A stretch of 52,888 bases of DNA from Candidatus Accumulibacter appositus (GTDB lineage: Bacteria; Pseudomonadota; Gammaproteobacteria; Burkholderiales; Rhodocyclaceae): assembly GCA_000585055.1 (NCBI GenBank), contig JEMX01000038.1, positions 1-52,888 of the forward strand, written 5' to 3'. The stretch's first letter is position 1; every line of letters starts with the position of its first letter. The notes under the pieces are model-generated. The model worked only from the letters and a program-made list of their open reading frames with translations, searched no databases and was not told the DNA's origin. The translations under genes were made by a program, and so were the position numbers. Of this stretch, positions 1 through 9,628 are shown in pieces.

Positions 1-2
1 GC

Positions 3-3000
3 TACCGTTTCACGCCGCTTGCCGACTGGAACGGCAACCTTCCGACGGTGACCTACACCCTCAACGACGTTGCCGGCGCGACTGCTACCGCGACCCTCGA
101 CATCACCGTCACGCCGGTGGCCGACATCACCGCCGACAGCCTCACCACCAACAGCACGGCCGGACTCACTTTCAACCCCTTGGCCGGAACGAACGGTGCG
201 ACGGCCGATACCTTCGACGATGCGACGGCGGCGATCAGCGCCATCGGCGACGCCAGCCACGGCAGCGCCGTGCTCAATCCCGACGGTACGATCACCTACA
301 CCCCGACGCCGGGCTACGTCGGTCCCGACAGCTTCAGCTATACGGTCACCAGTGGTGGCGTCAGCGAGACGGCGACGATCAGCGTCATCGTCACCAACGC
401 CGTCCCGGTCGGTAATCCCGACACGGCCAGCACGCCGGAAGACACGCTGTTGATCGGAAATGTGCTGAGCAACGACAGCGATCCGGATAGCGGCGACAGC
501 CTGAGCGTCACCCAGTTCGTCGTTGACGGCGTCACCGTCGTCGTTCCCGCCGGTCCGGTTGGCGGCAGCATGACGATCGCCGGCGTCGGCACGCTGACGC
601 TCAAGGCCGACGGCAGCTACAGTTTCACGCCGCTTGCCGACTGGAACGGTAACCTTCCGACGGTGACCTACACCCTCGGCGACGTTGCCGGCGCGACCGC
701 CACCGCGACCCTCGACATCACCGTCACGCCGGTGGCCGACATCACCGCCGACAGCGTCAGTACCAACAGCACCGCGGCAGTCAGCTTCGATCCCCTGGCC
801 GGCAGCAACGGCGCCAGCGCCGACAACTTCGAAGACCCGGCAGCGGCGATCAGCGCCATCGGCGACGCCAGTCACGGTAGCGCCGTGCTCAATCCCGACG
901 GCACGATTACCTACACCCCGACGCCGGGCTACGTCGGTCCCGACAGCTTCAGCTATACGGTCACCAGCGGTGGCGTCAGCGAGACGGCGACGATCAGCGT
1001 CATCGTCACCAACGCCGCCCCGGTCACCGCTCCGGACATCGCCAGCACCCTCGAAGACACCTTGCTCACCGGCAATCTGCTGAGCAACGACAGCGATCCG
1101 GATAGCGGCGACAGCCTGAGCGTTAGCCAGTTCGTCGTCGACGGCGTCACCGTTGCCGTTCCCGCCGGGCCGGTCGGCGGCAGCACGCTGATCGCCGGCG
1201 TCGGCACGCTGACCGTCCGTGCCGACGGCAGCTACACCTTCAGCCCGATGGCCGACTGGAACGGCGACGTCCCGACGGTGAGCTACAGCGTTCGCGACAT
1301 CGCCGGCGCCACCGCCAGCAGCACCCTGTCGATCACCGTCGGCGGGGTCAACGACCCACCGACGGCCAATGCTGACGCCTACGACACCACCGACACCGCC
1401 GGACCGCCCGGAGGGACGCCGATCAGTGGCACCGTGCTGCTCAACGATAGCGACCCGGATGCCGGCACCGTACTGCAAGTGGTGGCCATCAACGCCGGCG
1501 CCGGCAGCGTCGGTGGCGACACCAGCGGTAGCTTCGGCAGCCTGACCCTGCACGCTGATGGCACTTTCTCGTACGCCGTCGATCAGGGCAACGCGACGGT
1601 AGTGACGCTGCAGCGCGGTGAGTCGCTGACCGAGACCTTCAGCTACACCATCAGCGACGGTGACGGCGGTAGCAGCACGGCGACGCTGGTGTTCACCATC
1701 CACGGTACCAATGACGCTCCCAGCGCCGGCAACGACAGCAATACGATCGTCGAAGGCCAGGTCAGCGCCAGCGGCAACGTCATCAGCGGTGCCAGGATCA
1801 GCGGCGGCGGCATCAGCAGCACCAACCCGGCGGCGCGCGATATCGATCCGAACGGCGATCCGCTGACGATCACCGAGATCCGGATTGCCGACGACACCGC
1901 CGGCAGCATCGGCGCTCTCTTTGCCGGCCAGTTCGGAAGCATCAGGCTCGACGCCGGCGGCGACTACGTTTATGCACTCGACAACGCCAATCCTGCCGTG
2001 CAGGCCCTGCACGCAGGCGAGACGCTCACTGACCACTTCGTCTATACGACCAGCGACGGGCGCGGCAGCTTCGTCGACGCGACGATTACCATTACCATCA
2101 CCGGGACCAACGACGCCCCGCTGGCCGTCGTCGACGTCAATAGCATCAGCGAAGACGCGCCGACTCCGGTCACCGGCAATGTGCTGCTGAACGACAGTGA
2201 CGTCGATAAGAACAGCGCGCTGAGCGTTACCGCGGTGAGCGCTGCCTCACCCGGGGCGGTCGACGGCAATACCACCGGCCGCTTCGGAACGCTGAGCCTG
2301 AACGCCGACGGCAGCTACAGCTACCGTCTCGACACCAGCAGCGGCGCGGTGCAGGCGCTTGCCGTCGGGCAGACGCTCAGCGACATCTTCGCCTACACCG
2401 CTTCGGACGGCGAGGGCGGCAGTGCCAGCTCGACGCTGACGATCACCATCAACGGGAGCAATGACGCCCCCTTGGCGGTCGGCGTGCTCGCCGATCAGCA
2501 GGACAATGACCACGCTGTGGCCGCGTTCGACGTCTCCGCAGGCTTCGGCGACGTCGATCTGGGCGATGCGCTCGTCTTCGCGGCGAGCGGTCTGCCCGCC
2601 GGCCTGAGCATTGATCCGCTCAGCGGCGTCATCGGCGGCACCATCGCCTCGTCGGCGAGCCAGGGCGGGGTGGCTGGCGACGGCGTCTACAACATCATCG
2701 TCACCGCTACCGATGGCCACGGCGCGAGCGCGGCGCAGACCTTCGTCTGGACCGTCAATAACCCGGCACCGATGGCCACCGACAACGCTTACGGCATCGG
2801 CGCAGACGATGCAGCCGCCGTTATCGGCAACGCCATCAGCGACACTACCGCCGACAGCGATCCCGACGGCGACACACTGAGTGCGGCGGTGGTCAGCAAT
2901 GCTGCCGGCAGCAGTGGTGGGCTGTTCAGCGTCGCCGCCGACGGTGTCGTCACTTTCGACCCCAATGGCGCTTTCGCAGACCTTGGCGCCGGCCAGGCGC

Positions 3001-6000
3001 GCGACACTACTTATACCTACACCCTGATCGACGCCGACGGCGGCAGCGACACGGCCACGATCAGCGTCACGGTCAGCGGCGTCAACGATGCGCCGGTCGC
3101 CGCCCCGGATTTCGCCAGCACTCCCGAAGACGCCTTGCTCACGGGCAATCTGCTGAGCAACGACAGCGACCCGGATGCCGGCGACGGCCTGACCGTGACC
3201 CGGTTCGTCGTCGACGGCGTCGCGGTTGACGTGCCCGCCGGCGCTGTCGGCGGCAGCACCCTGATTGCCGGTATCGGCACCCTGACCGTCAAGGCCGACG
3301 GCAGCTACAGCTTCGACCCGCTGACCAACTGGAACGGCAATGTCCTGACGGTGAGTTACAGCATTCGCGACAGCGCCGGCGCCACGGCCAGCAGTAGCCT
3401 GTCGATTACCGTGGGCGGGGTCAACGATCCGCCGACGGCGAACGACGACAACTACGACACCACCGACACCGCTGGCCCTCCCGGCGGGACGCCGATCAGC
3501 GGCAATGTGCTGGGCAATGACAGCGATCCCGACGCCGGCACCACCCTGCAAGTGGTGGCCATTGATGGCGGCGTGGGCAGCGTCGGCGGCGACACCGCCG
3601 GCAGCTTCGGCAAGCTGGTGCTGAACGCCGATGGCAGTTTCGCCTACGCCGTCGACCCGGGCAACGCCGCGGTCGTCAGCCTGCAGCGCGGCGATTTGCT
3701 GACCGAGACCTTCAGCTACACCATCACCGACGGCGACGGCGCGACGAGTACCGCCACGATTACCTTCACCATCCACGGCACCAATGACGCAGCCAGCGCC
3801 GGCAACGACAGCAACAGCATCGAGGAAGAGCAGGCCAGCGCCAGTGGCAATGTCATCAGCGGCGCAAGGATCAGTGGTGGCGGCGTCAGTAGTACCGACC
3901 CGGCAGCCAAGGATACTGATCCGAACGGCGACCCGCTGACGGTGACCGAGATCAGGCTTCCCGACAATACCGCTGGCGTGGTCGGTGGCGCGCCCCTTGC
4001 CGGCCAATTCGGAAGCATCACCCTCGACGCTGGCGGCGACTACGTCTATGCCCTCGACAACGCAAATCCCGCGGTGCAGGCGCTACACGACGGCGAGACG
4101 CTCACCGACCACTTCGTCTATACCACCAGCGATGGTCGCGGCAGCTTCGTCGACGCGACGATCACCATTACCATCACCGGCACCAATGACGCCCCGCTGG
4201 CGGTTGCCGACATCAATCGCATCAGCGAAGACTCACCGACCCCGGTCAGCGGCAATGTGTTGCTCAACGACAGCGACGTCGATAGCAACAGCACACTGGG
4301 TGTTTCCGCCGTCAGCGGTGCCGCGCCCGGTGCCGTAAATGGCAACACCAGCGGCAGCTTCGGAACCCTGATGTTGAACGTCGACGGCAGCTACAGCTAC
4401 CGTCTCGATAACCGCAACAGCGCCGTGCAGGCGCTCGCCGTCGGGCAGACGCTGACAGACGCTTTTGCCTACACCGCTGCGGACGGAGAGGGCGGCAGCG
4501 CCAGCACGACGCTGACGATCACCATCGACGGAGAAAACGATGCCCCGCTGGCACACGCCGACACGGCGAGCGTCGCCGAAGACACGCTGCTCACCGGTAA
4601 TGTCCTGAGCAACGACAGCGATCCGGACAGTGGCGACCGCCTGACGGTCACCCAGTTCGTGGTCGACGGCGTCACCGTCGCTGTCCCGGCCGGAGCCGTC
4701 GGCGGCAGCACGACGATTGTCGGCGTTGGCACACTGACCCTCACCGCGGACGGCGACTACCGCTTCACGCCGCAGCCCGACTGGAACGGCAGCGTACCGA
4801 CCGTCACCTACAGCCTCCGTGACACCGCTGGTGCGATCGCCACCAGCAGCCTCGACATCACCGTCACGCCGGTTGCCGATAGCACCGCCGACAGCGTCAC
4901 CACCAGCAGCTCCGCCGTGCTCGTTTTCGATCCCCTGGCTGGAACGAACGGCGCCACCGCCGACAGCTTCGAAGATCCGGCGGCTGCGATTACCGCCATC
5001 GGCGCTCCGGCGCACGGCAGCGCGGTGCTCAATCCCGACGGCACGATCAGCTACACACCGAGGCCCGGCTTTGTGGGTGCCGACAGCTTCAGCTACACCG
5101 TCAGCAGTGGCGGCGTCAGCGAAACGGCGACGATCAGCATCGCCGTGAGCAATGCCGCCCCGACTGCGCGTCCGGACATCGGCGTCACGCCGGAAGACAC
5201 GCCGCTCAGCGGCAACGTCCTGAGCAACGATACCGACTCCGACGCGGGCGACCGCCTGACCATTACCCAGTTCGTGGTCGACGGCGTCACCGTCGCTGTC
5301 CCGGCCGGAGCCGTCGGCGGCAGCACGACGATTGCCGGCGTCGGTACGCTGACCCTCACGGCGGACGGCGACTACCGCTTCACGCCGCAGCCCGACTGGA
5401 ACGGCAGCGTCCCGAGCGTTACCTACAGCGTCCGTGACACCGCCGGCGCGACCACCACCAGTCGCCTCGACATCACCGTCACGCCGGTTGCCGACAGCAC
5501 CGCCGACAGCGTCACCACCAACAGCACCGGCGCGCTCGCTTTCGATCCACTCACTGGAACGAACGGCGCCACCGCCGACAATTTCGAAGATCCGGCGGCA
5601 GCGATTTCGGCCATTGGCGCCCCGGCACACGGCAGCGCCGTGCTCAACCCCGACGGCACGATCACCTACACGCCGGTCGCGGGCTACGTTGGTGCCGACA
5701 GCTTCAGCTATACCGTCAGCAGCGGCGGCGTCAGCGAAACGGCGACGATCAGCATCGCCGTGAGCAATGCCGCCCCGATCGCGCGCCCGGACATCGGCGT
5801 CACGCTGGAAGACACGCCGCTCAGCGGCAACGTCCTGAGCAACGACAGCGATAGCGACCCCGGGGACAGCAAGACGGTCATCGGCTTCGTCGTTGATGGC
5901 GTAAGCGTGGCCGTCCCGGCGGGCAGCGTCGGCGCCAGCACGGCGATCGCCGGCGTTGGCCAACTGACTTTCAAGGCCGACGGCAGCTACCGCTTCAACC

Positions 6001-6830
6001 CGCTAGCCGACTGGAACGGCAGGGTGCCGCCGGTGACCTATACCGTTCGCGACACCGCTGGCGCGACGGCCAGCAGTTCTCTGACCATTACCGTCATACC
6101 GGTTCCCGATAGCAGAGTCCCGCCGTATGTCTTGCAAACGTTCGACCTGGCGCGCTGGCTGGATGTCGATCTCATTGACCGGATTATCGAGCGACTCGAG
6201 CAGCCTTTCATCCCCGCTCAGTATGTCTTGCAGCAAGTGGGCAGAGCCCAGGACTCGCTGGCCGAGGCGGTCGCCGCGCTACTCGGCGTGTACGAGGTGC
6301 GGCAGCACGGCGAGTTGAGGTCCTTGATACGCGACTTCTACCAGACGATGACGCCCGCGCAGTTCGTCCTTGACCAGGGCGTTGGCTTCTCGCATGAACT
6401 GCTTGCCGAGTTGCAGCAGCGCGCGCTGCTGGGTAGCCGCATGGCGATCGGGGGCGAAAGCTTGTATGACGATTTTTCGATCTTTTCGCCACTCAGGATC
6501 GCGGCGAACTCGGGCGGCCTCGTCGCGGGCAGCGGCATAGTGTTCGCCACGGCTGACTTGGGCACCGCGGTTGAGCCGGCTGCTGTGCCTGATCTGGCCA
6601 AGGCTACGAAGGTGGCAAGCGCGGCGCGTGCGCCGAGCACACTAATGGCCGTGGCCGCAACGGAAAGCGAGGACGGGATCGAGCGCGGCGCCGGCAAGGG
6701 CAGCGCAGCCGATGGCCTGCTGCCACCCGTGCCGTCAGCGCTCAGGGCGACGCCAGCCGCCGCTGCCCGTTCCTTCAGCGAACAGTTACGGCAGAGCCAG
6801 AGCGAGCGTCGACGCGTTCCGCTAGTCTAG
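3..6830 (+). CDS. Giant VCBS/cadherin-like repeat protein (adhesin-like), 5' end outside the window
   Basis: The reading frame is open from the first complete codon, so the gene begins upstream and at least 2275 residues are present. Almost all of it is beta-sandwich repeats of about 100 residues, with recurring NDSDPDSGD (Ca-binding-like), ADGSYSFTP, DWNG and NDAP motifs, typical of VCBS/Big/cadherin-like modules in large surface adhesins. Repeats stop near base 6110. The last 240 residues are a different, Ala-rich and partly helical region containing PAQYVLQQVG and PAQFVLDQGV. No RTX nonapeptides (GGxGxDxxx) are seen. The TolC-like gene starts 26 nt after the stop and the export-type genes follow on the same strand, so this is probably their substrate (inference). 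The family is clear; the precise role (cell-cell or matrix adhesion) is not. Confidence 0.85.
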   Translation, partial: YRFTPLADWNGNLPTVTYTLNDVAGATATATLDITVTPVADITADSLTTNSTAGLTFNPLAGTNGATADTFDDATAAISAIGDASHGSAVLNPDGTITYTPTPGYVGPDSFSYTVTSGGVSETATISVIVTNAVPVGNPDTASTPEDTLLIGNVLSNDSDPDSGDSLSVTQFVVDGVTVVVPAGPVGGSMTIAGVGTLTLKADGSYSFTPLADWNGNLPTVTYTLGDVAGATATATLDITVTPVADITADSVSTNSTAAVSFDPLAGSNGASADNFEDPAAAISAIGDASHGSAVLNPDGTITYTPTPGYVGPDSFSYTVTSGGVSETATISVIVTNAAPVTAPDIASTLEDTLLTGNLLSNDSDPDSGDSLSVSQFVVDGVTVAVPAGPVGGSTLIAGVGTLTVRADGSYTFSPMADWNGDVPTVSYSVRDIAGATASSTLSITVGGVNDPPTANADAYDTTDTAGPPGGTPISGTVLLNDSDPDAGTVLQVVAINAGAGSVGGDTSGSFGSLTLHADGTFSYAVDQGNATVVTLQRGESLTETFSYTISDGDGGSSTATLVFTIHGTNDAPSAGNDSNTIVEGQVSASGNVISGARISGGGISSTNPAARDIDPNGDPLTITEIRIADDTAGSIGALFAGQFGSIRLDAGGDYVYALDNANPAVQALHAGETLTDHFVYTTSDGRGSFVDATITITITGTNDAPLAVVDVNSISEDAPTPVTGNVLLNDSDVDKNSALSVTAVSAASPGAVDGNTTGRFGTLSLNADGSYSYRLDTSSGAVQALAVGQTLSDIFAYTASDGEGGSASSTLTITINGSNDAPLAVGVLADQQDNDHAVAAFDVSAGFGDVDLGDALVFAASGLPAGLSIDPLSGVIGGTIASSASQGGVAGDGVYNIIVTATDGHGASAAQTFVWTVNNPAPMATDNAYGIGADDAAAVIGNAISDTTADSDPDGDTLSAAVVSNAAGSSGGLFSVAADGVVTFDPNGAFADLGAGQARDTTYTYTLIDADGGSDTATISVTVSGVNDAPVAAPDFASTPEDALLTGNLLSNDSDPDAGDGLTVTRFVVDGVAVDVPAGAVGGSTLIAGIGTLTVKADGSYSFDPLTNWNGNVLTVSYSIRDSAGATASSSLSITVGGVNDPPTANDDNYDTTDTAGPPGGTPISGNVLGNDSDPDAGTTLQVVAIDGGVGSVGGDTAGSFGKLVLNADGSFAYAVDPGNAAVVSLQRGDLLTETFSYTITDGDGATSTATITFTIHGTNDAASAGNDSNSIEEEQASASGNVISGARISGGGVSSTDPAAKDTDPNGDPLTVTEIRLPDNTAGVVGGAPLAGQFGSITLDAGGDYVYALDNANPAVQALHDGETLTDHFVYTTSDGRGSFVDATITITITGTNDAPLAVADINRISEDSPTPVSGNVLLNDSDVDSNSTLGVSAVSGAAPGAVNGNTSGSFGTLMLNVDGSYSYRLDNRNSAVQALAVGQTLTDAFAYTAADGEGGSASTTLTITIDGENDAPLAHADTASVAEDTLLTGNVLSNDSDPDSGDRLTVTQFVVDGVTVAVPAGAVGGSTTIVGVGTLTLTADGDYRFTPQPDWNGSVPTVTYSLRDTAGAIATSSLDITVTPVADSTADSVTTSSSAVLVFDPLAGTNGATADSFEDPAAAITAIGAPAHGSAVLNPDGTISYTPRPGFVGADSFSYTVSSGGVSETATISIAVSNAAPTARPDIGVTPEDTPLSGNVLSNDTDSDAGDRLTITQFVVDGVTVAVPAGAVGGSTTIAGVGTLTLTADGDYRFTPQPDWNGSVPSVTYSVRDTAGATTTSRLDITVTPVADSTADSVTTNSTGALAFDPLTGTNGATADNFEDPAAAISAIGAPAHGSAVLNPDGTITYTPVAGYVGADSFSYTVSSGGVSETATISIAVSNAAPIARPDIGVTLEDTPLSGNVLSNDSDSDPGDSKTVIGFVVDGVSVAVPAGSVGASTAIAGVGQLTFKADGSYRFNPLADWNGRVPPVTYTVRDTAGATASSSLTITVIPVPDSRVPPYVLQTFDLARWLDVDLIDRIIERLEQPFIPAQYVLQQVGRAQDSLAEAVAALLGVYEVRQHGELRSLIRDFYQTMTPAQFVLDQGVGFSHELLAELQQRALLGSRMAIGGESLYDDFSIFSPLRIAANSGGLVAGSGIVFATADLGTAVEPAAVPDLAKATKVASAARAPSTLMAVAATESEDGIERGAGKGSAADGLLPPVPSALRATPAAAARSFSEQLRQSQSERRRVPLV
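1062..2478 (+). repeat. Long internal repeat module, copy 1
   Basis: This block of about 1.4 kb within the adhesin gene encodes the segment with TDTAGPPGGTPISG, SASGNVISGARISGGG and DHFVYTTSDGRGSFVDA. It recurs 2073 bp downstream at 3135-4554 with the same order and high identity. Direct reading shows the duplication; its boundaries are approximate. Confidence 0.85.
3135..4554 (+). repeat. Long internal repeat module, copy 2
   Basis: This is the second copy of the module at 1062-2478, offset by 2073 bp. It carries a small in-frame insertion (GGAPLAGQFG where copy 1 has GALFAGQFG). Shorter units of about 205 residues (period near 615 bp) also repeat elsewhere, for example at 48 and 663, and again between 4.7 and 6.0 kb. 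Confidence 0.85.
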
Positions 6831-6856
6831 AAATCCGATTCTTCGAAAGGCCCCTG

Positions 6857-8770
6857 ATGAAACATCCCCTGTTAAGTGTCCTGAGCGTTTCCCTGCTGGC
6901 GGGTTGCGCGAGCATCGCTCCCGAGCCTTTCAGCAGTGAGGAGATAAAAGCCCGTGTGGCTCGCGATCAGCAGGAGATGTACAAGGATCAGGCGCCGATC
7001 CTGCAGCCGATCACCTTCCACGACGCGGTGGCGCGAGCGCTGACCTACAACCTCGACTACCGTCTGAAATTGATGGAGAGCGCGCTGGCGCAGGGCATTT
7101 CCGACAGCAGTGCTTTCGAACTGCTGCCGCGCTTGACCGCCTCGGCCGGCTACAACGCGCGCAACAACGACTCCGGCGGGACCAGCGTGAGCATCATCAC
7201 CGGCGAGGAAACGCTCAGCCCATCTACCTCGCAAGAGCGGCGCCACAACCTGCGCAGTGCCGAGCTGAGCTGGAATATTCTCGATTTCGGTCTCAGCTAT
7301 TACCGCGCCAAACAGGCTGGCGACGAATACAACATCGCCGAGGAAAGGCGCCGCAAGGTGCGCCAGAACATCGTCCAGGACATGCGCAACGCCTACTGGC
7401 GAGCGCTCGGCGCGCAGCGTCTGCTGGTGCAGGTCGAGGCTTTGACCAAGCGCATCGAACGCGCCCTCGAACAGTCGCGCCAGGCCGAAGCGAGTGGCGT
7501 CCTGCCGCCGGCGCAGGCGCTCGCCTATCAGCGGGCACTGCTCGATGCACTAACGCTGATCACCCTCAAGCGGCAGGAGCTGGAGTTCGCCCGGCACGAG
7601 CTGGCGGCGCTGATGAACATCAAGCCGGGCACCGTCTTCCAGTTGGCCGATGCCCCCGAAGAGAGCCTGCCGCCGGTGCCGGTACGGGTCGCCGAACTCG
7701 AAATCCAGGCCCTTGAAAATCGTCCCGAACTGCGCGAAGAGGATTACCGGGCGCGCATCGACGGTTTCGAAGCGCGGCGACAATTGATCGCTCTCCTGCC
7801 GGGCATCGAGTTCGTCGCTGGCAGCCTGTACGACAGTAACAAGTATCTGTACAACAACAGCTGGTATGACGGCAGCGTGCGCATTTCCTGGAACGTGCTC
7901 AAGCTGGCCGCCTATCCGACCGTCAAACGCACGCAGGAAGCGCGCGAGCAGACCGCCGAGGCGCGTCGCCTGGCGCTGTCGATGGCGGTGATCACGCAGG
8001 TCAGGGTGGCACTGGAGCGCTACAAGCTGGCCTTGCTCGACTACCGACAAACCGACGAATCGGCGCGCGTCGATGAGCGCCTGGCACAGATCAGCCAGGC
8101 CGGCGTCAGCTCGCGGGTCGAGAGCGAACTGGAAGCAGTGCGCACCGAGTCGCGCGCGCTGGTCACCCAGTTCCAGCGTTACGCAGCCTACGCCAATGCG
8201 CAGACCGCGCTTGGCCGGATCCTGAACTCGGTCGGTCAGAGCGTCCTCCCCGACGAGCTCGAAACCCGCGATCTGGCGACGATCGCCAAGGAGCTGCAGC
8301 GGAGTCTCGATGCCGGTGAGCGCGACGTCTTTCAATTCGTCAGCGCTGAAGCACCGCAGCCGCAGAGCTTGCGCGTCGAGATCGAATCCCTGCCGAGACA
8401 TCTCTCGAAGTCGGCCATCGTCGCGGCGGTCAGCGAGCGTTTGCGGCAGAATCGCTTGCTGATCAGCAAGGAAGGCGGTGACGCTGTTTTTCGCATGCAG
8501 CTGAAGCGCGGCCCGGTCAAGAACGGCGTCGAACGCAGCGAATGGCTGATGAGCCTGTTCGAGGCCTCCGGCGCGCTCGTCGCGACGCACAACTACAGGA
8601 CCGTCCTGACGCCGGATCTGCCGCAGCGCTCGGTGCAGGCCTTCGCCGAAGCCGCGGCCTTGTCGCAGGTGAGTTTTCTGCGCGAGCAACTGACTCCGCC
8701 GGCGGCTGCTGCGATGACACCGCTGGCGCCAGCGCTGACCGCGCCGGTGCCAGCGACGAGCACACGATAG
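6857..8770 (+). CDS. TolC-family outer membrane factor, lipoprotein, with C-terminal extension
   Basis: Predicted outer-membrane channel partner of a tripartite exporter (637 aa). The N-terminus has a lipoprotein signal with a lipobox (LLAGC, Cys near residue 17). Two TolC-type helical repeats follow: the first starts around ITFHDAVARALTYNLDYRL, and the second includes REEDYRARIDGFEARRQLIALLPG. GAAAGG-like spacing before the ATG supports the start. The protein is longer than the usual 450-500 aa. The extra C-terminal part, about residues 470-637, is not TolC-like and ends in an Ala/Pro-rich tail. It lies directly behind the giant repeat protein and ahead of two HlyD-type adaptors, so a role in exporting that protein is likely (inference). 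Confidence 0.85.
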   Translation: MKHPLLSVLSVSLLAGCASIAPEPFSSEEIKARVARDQQEMYKDQAPILQPITFHDAVARALTYNLDYRLKLMESALAQGISDSSAFELLPRLTASAGYNARNNDSGGTSVSIITGEETLSPSTSQERRHNLRSAELSWNILDFGLSYYRAKQAGDEYNIAEERRRKVRQNIVQDMRNAYWRALGAQRLLVQVEALTKRIERALEQSRQAEASGVLPPAQALAYQRALLDALTLITLKRQELEFARHELAALMNIKPGTVFQLADAPEESLPPVPVRVAELEIQALENRPELREEDYRARIDGFEARRQLIALLPGIEFVAGSLYDSNKYLYNNSWYDGSVRISWNVLKLAAYPTVKRTQEAREQTAEARRLALSMAVITQVRVALERYKLALLDYRQTDESARVDERLAQISQAGVSSRVESELEAVRTESRALVTQFQRYAAYANAQTALGRILNSVGQSVLPDELETRDLATIAKELQRSLDAGERDVFQFVSAEAPQPQSLRVEIESLPRHLSKSAIVAAVSERLRQNRLLISKEGGDAVFRMQLKRGPVKNGVERSEWLMSLFEASGALVATHNYRTVLTPDLPQRSVQAFAEAAALSQVSFLREQLTPPAAAAMTPLAPALTAPVPATSTR

Positions 8771-8812
8771 TTTGCTGGACCGCCAGATTTGTTGACTCCG
8801 GGCACGAAGAAA

Positions 8813-9628
8813 ATGCAACGAAGCACGCTGTTTGCCGCCACTTTGCTGGCCTGTAATCCCTCCTGGTCGGCCGAACCAGTGGCCAGGGCCGCGCCGGCTG
8901 CGGCCGCCGCCACCAGCAGCAAGGCCACGCCGCCAGTGGCGGCTGCGCAGCGACCGGCAAGCGCCGAAACGCCGGTAAGGGCACTTCTGGTTCCGGATCA
9001 GGAAACGACGCTGGCCGCCGGCATGAGCGGCCGCCTGACCCGGCTCGAGCCACGACCTGGGGGGGCCGTCAAGAAGGGGCAGCTGGTCGCCAGCTTCGAG
9101 TGCAGCGAGCCGCAATCGCGGCGTGACATGGCGCAGGCGGAGCTGCATAGTGCGCGCCTGGAGCACGATGGCAAAATCCGCCTGCAGGGTCTGCAGTCGG
9201 CTTCCGAGCTCGAAGTTGAACTGGCGGCTGCTGCCGTGACCAGGGCGCAGGCGCAACTGGGCGTCGCCAAGGCGCAGCTCGGGCAGTGCCGCGTCGTCGC
9301 GCCGTTCGCCGGCTGGGTCGTCAAGTGGCACGCCAAGCCCTTCGAAGGGGTGAATGTCGGCGCGCCGCTGATCGAGATCGTCAGCGAGCGTCCGCCGCGG
9401 CTGCGCCTCAATGTACCTTCGCTGTGGCTATCTTGGTTGAAGGAAGGAACGCGCTTCGAAGTCGATATCGAAGAGACGGGCAAGCGTTACGCGGTACAGC
9501 TCAAGCAGATCAACGGTCGCGTCGATCCGGTCAGCCAGACCATCGCCGTCGAGGCGGAACTGCTCAAGAACGACCCGGATCTGCTACCCGGAATGAGCGG
9601 CACCGCGGTATTCGCCAGGCCGCAATGA
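8813..9628 (+). CDS. HlyD/RND-type periplasmic adaptor (membrane fusion protein)
   Basis: Adaptor of 271 aa that would link an inner-membrane component to the TolC-like channel. An N-terminal signal sequence (MQRSTLFAATLLACNPSWSA) supports the ATG at 8813 rather than an upstream TTG. Around residue 50 comes a biotinyl-lipoyl-like half (LLVPDQETTLAAGMSGRLTR, then PGGAVKKGQLVASFEC). A short coiled coil (RRDMAQAELHSARLEHDGK) follows, then the second lipoyl half (CRVVAPFAGWVVKW) and a beta-barrel region. It has no membrane anchor other than the signal. Its stop overlaps the start of the next gene by 4 nt (ATGA), so the two are translationally coupled. Confidence 0.85.
   Translation: MQRSTLFAATLLACNPSWSAEPVARAAPAAAAATSSKATPPVAAAQRPASAETPVRALLVPDQETTLAAGMSGRLTRLEPRPGGAVKKGQLVASFECSEPQSRRDMAQAELHSARLEHDGKIRLQGLQSASELEVELAAAAVTRAQAQLGVAKAQLGQCRVVAPFAGWVVKWHAKPFEGVNVGAPLIEIVSERPPRLRLNVPSLWLSWLKEGTRFEVDIEETGKRYAVQLKQINGRVDPVSQTIAVEAELLKNDPDLLPGMSGTAVFARPQ

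Noticed and set aside
2247..5963. Long minus-strand frames under the adhesin gene
   Set aside because: They mirror the repeats of the plus-strand gene, have no recognisable domain, and contain the low-complexity sequence expected from antisense reading.
1..6110. CRISPR-like array
   Set aside because: The regular repeats are protein-coding, hundreds of bases long and in frame, without short constant repeats and unique spacers. No cas genes are present.
7550..9331. Minus-strand frame of 593 codons
   Set aside because: It is antisense to the TolC-like and HlyD genes and shows no family motifs.
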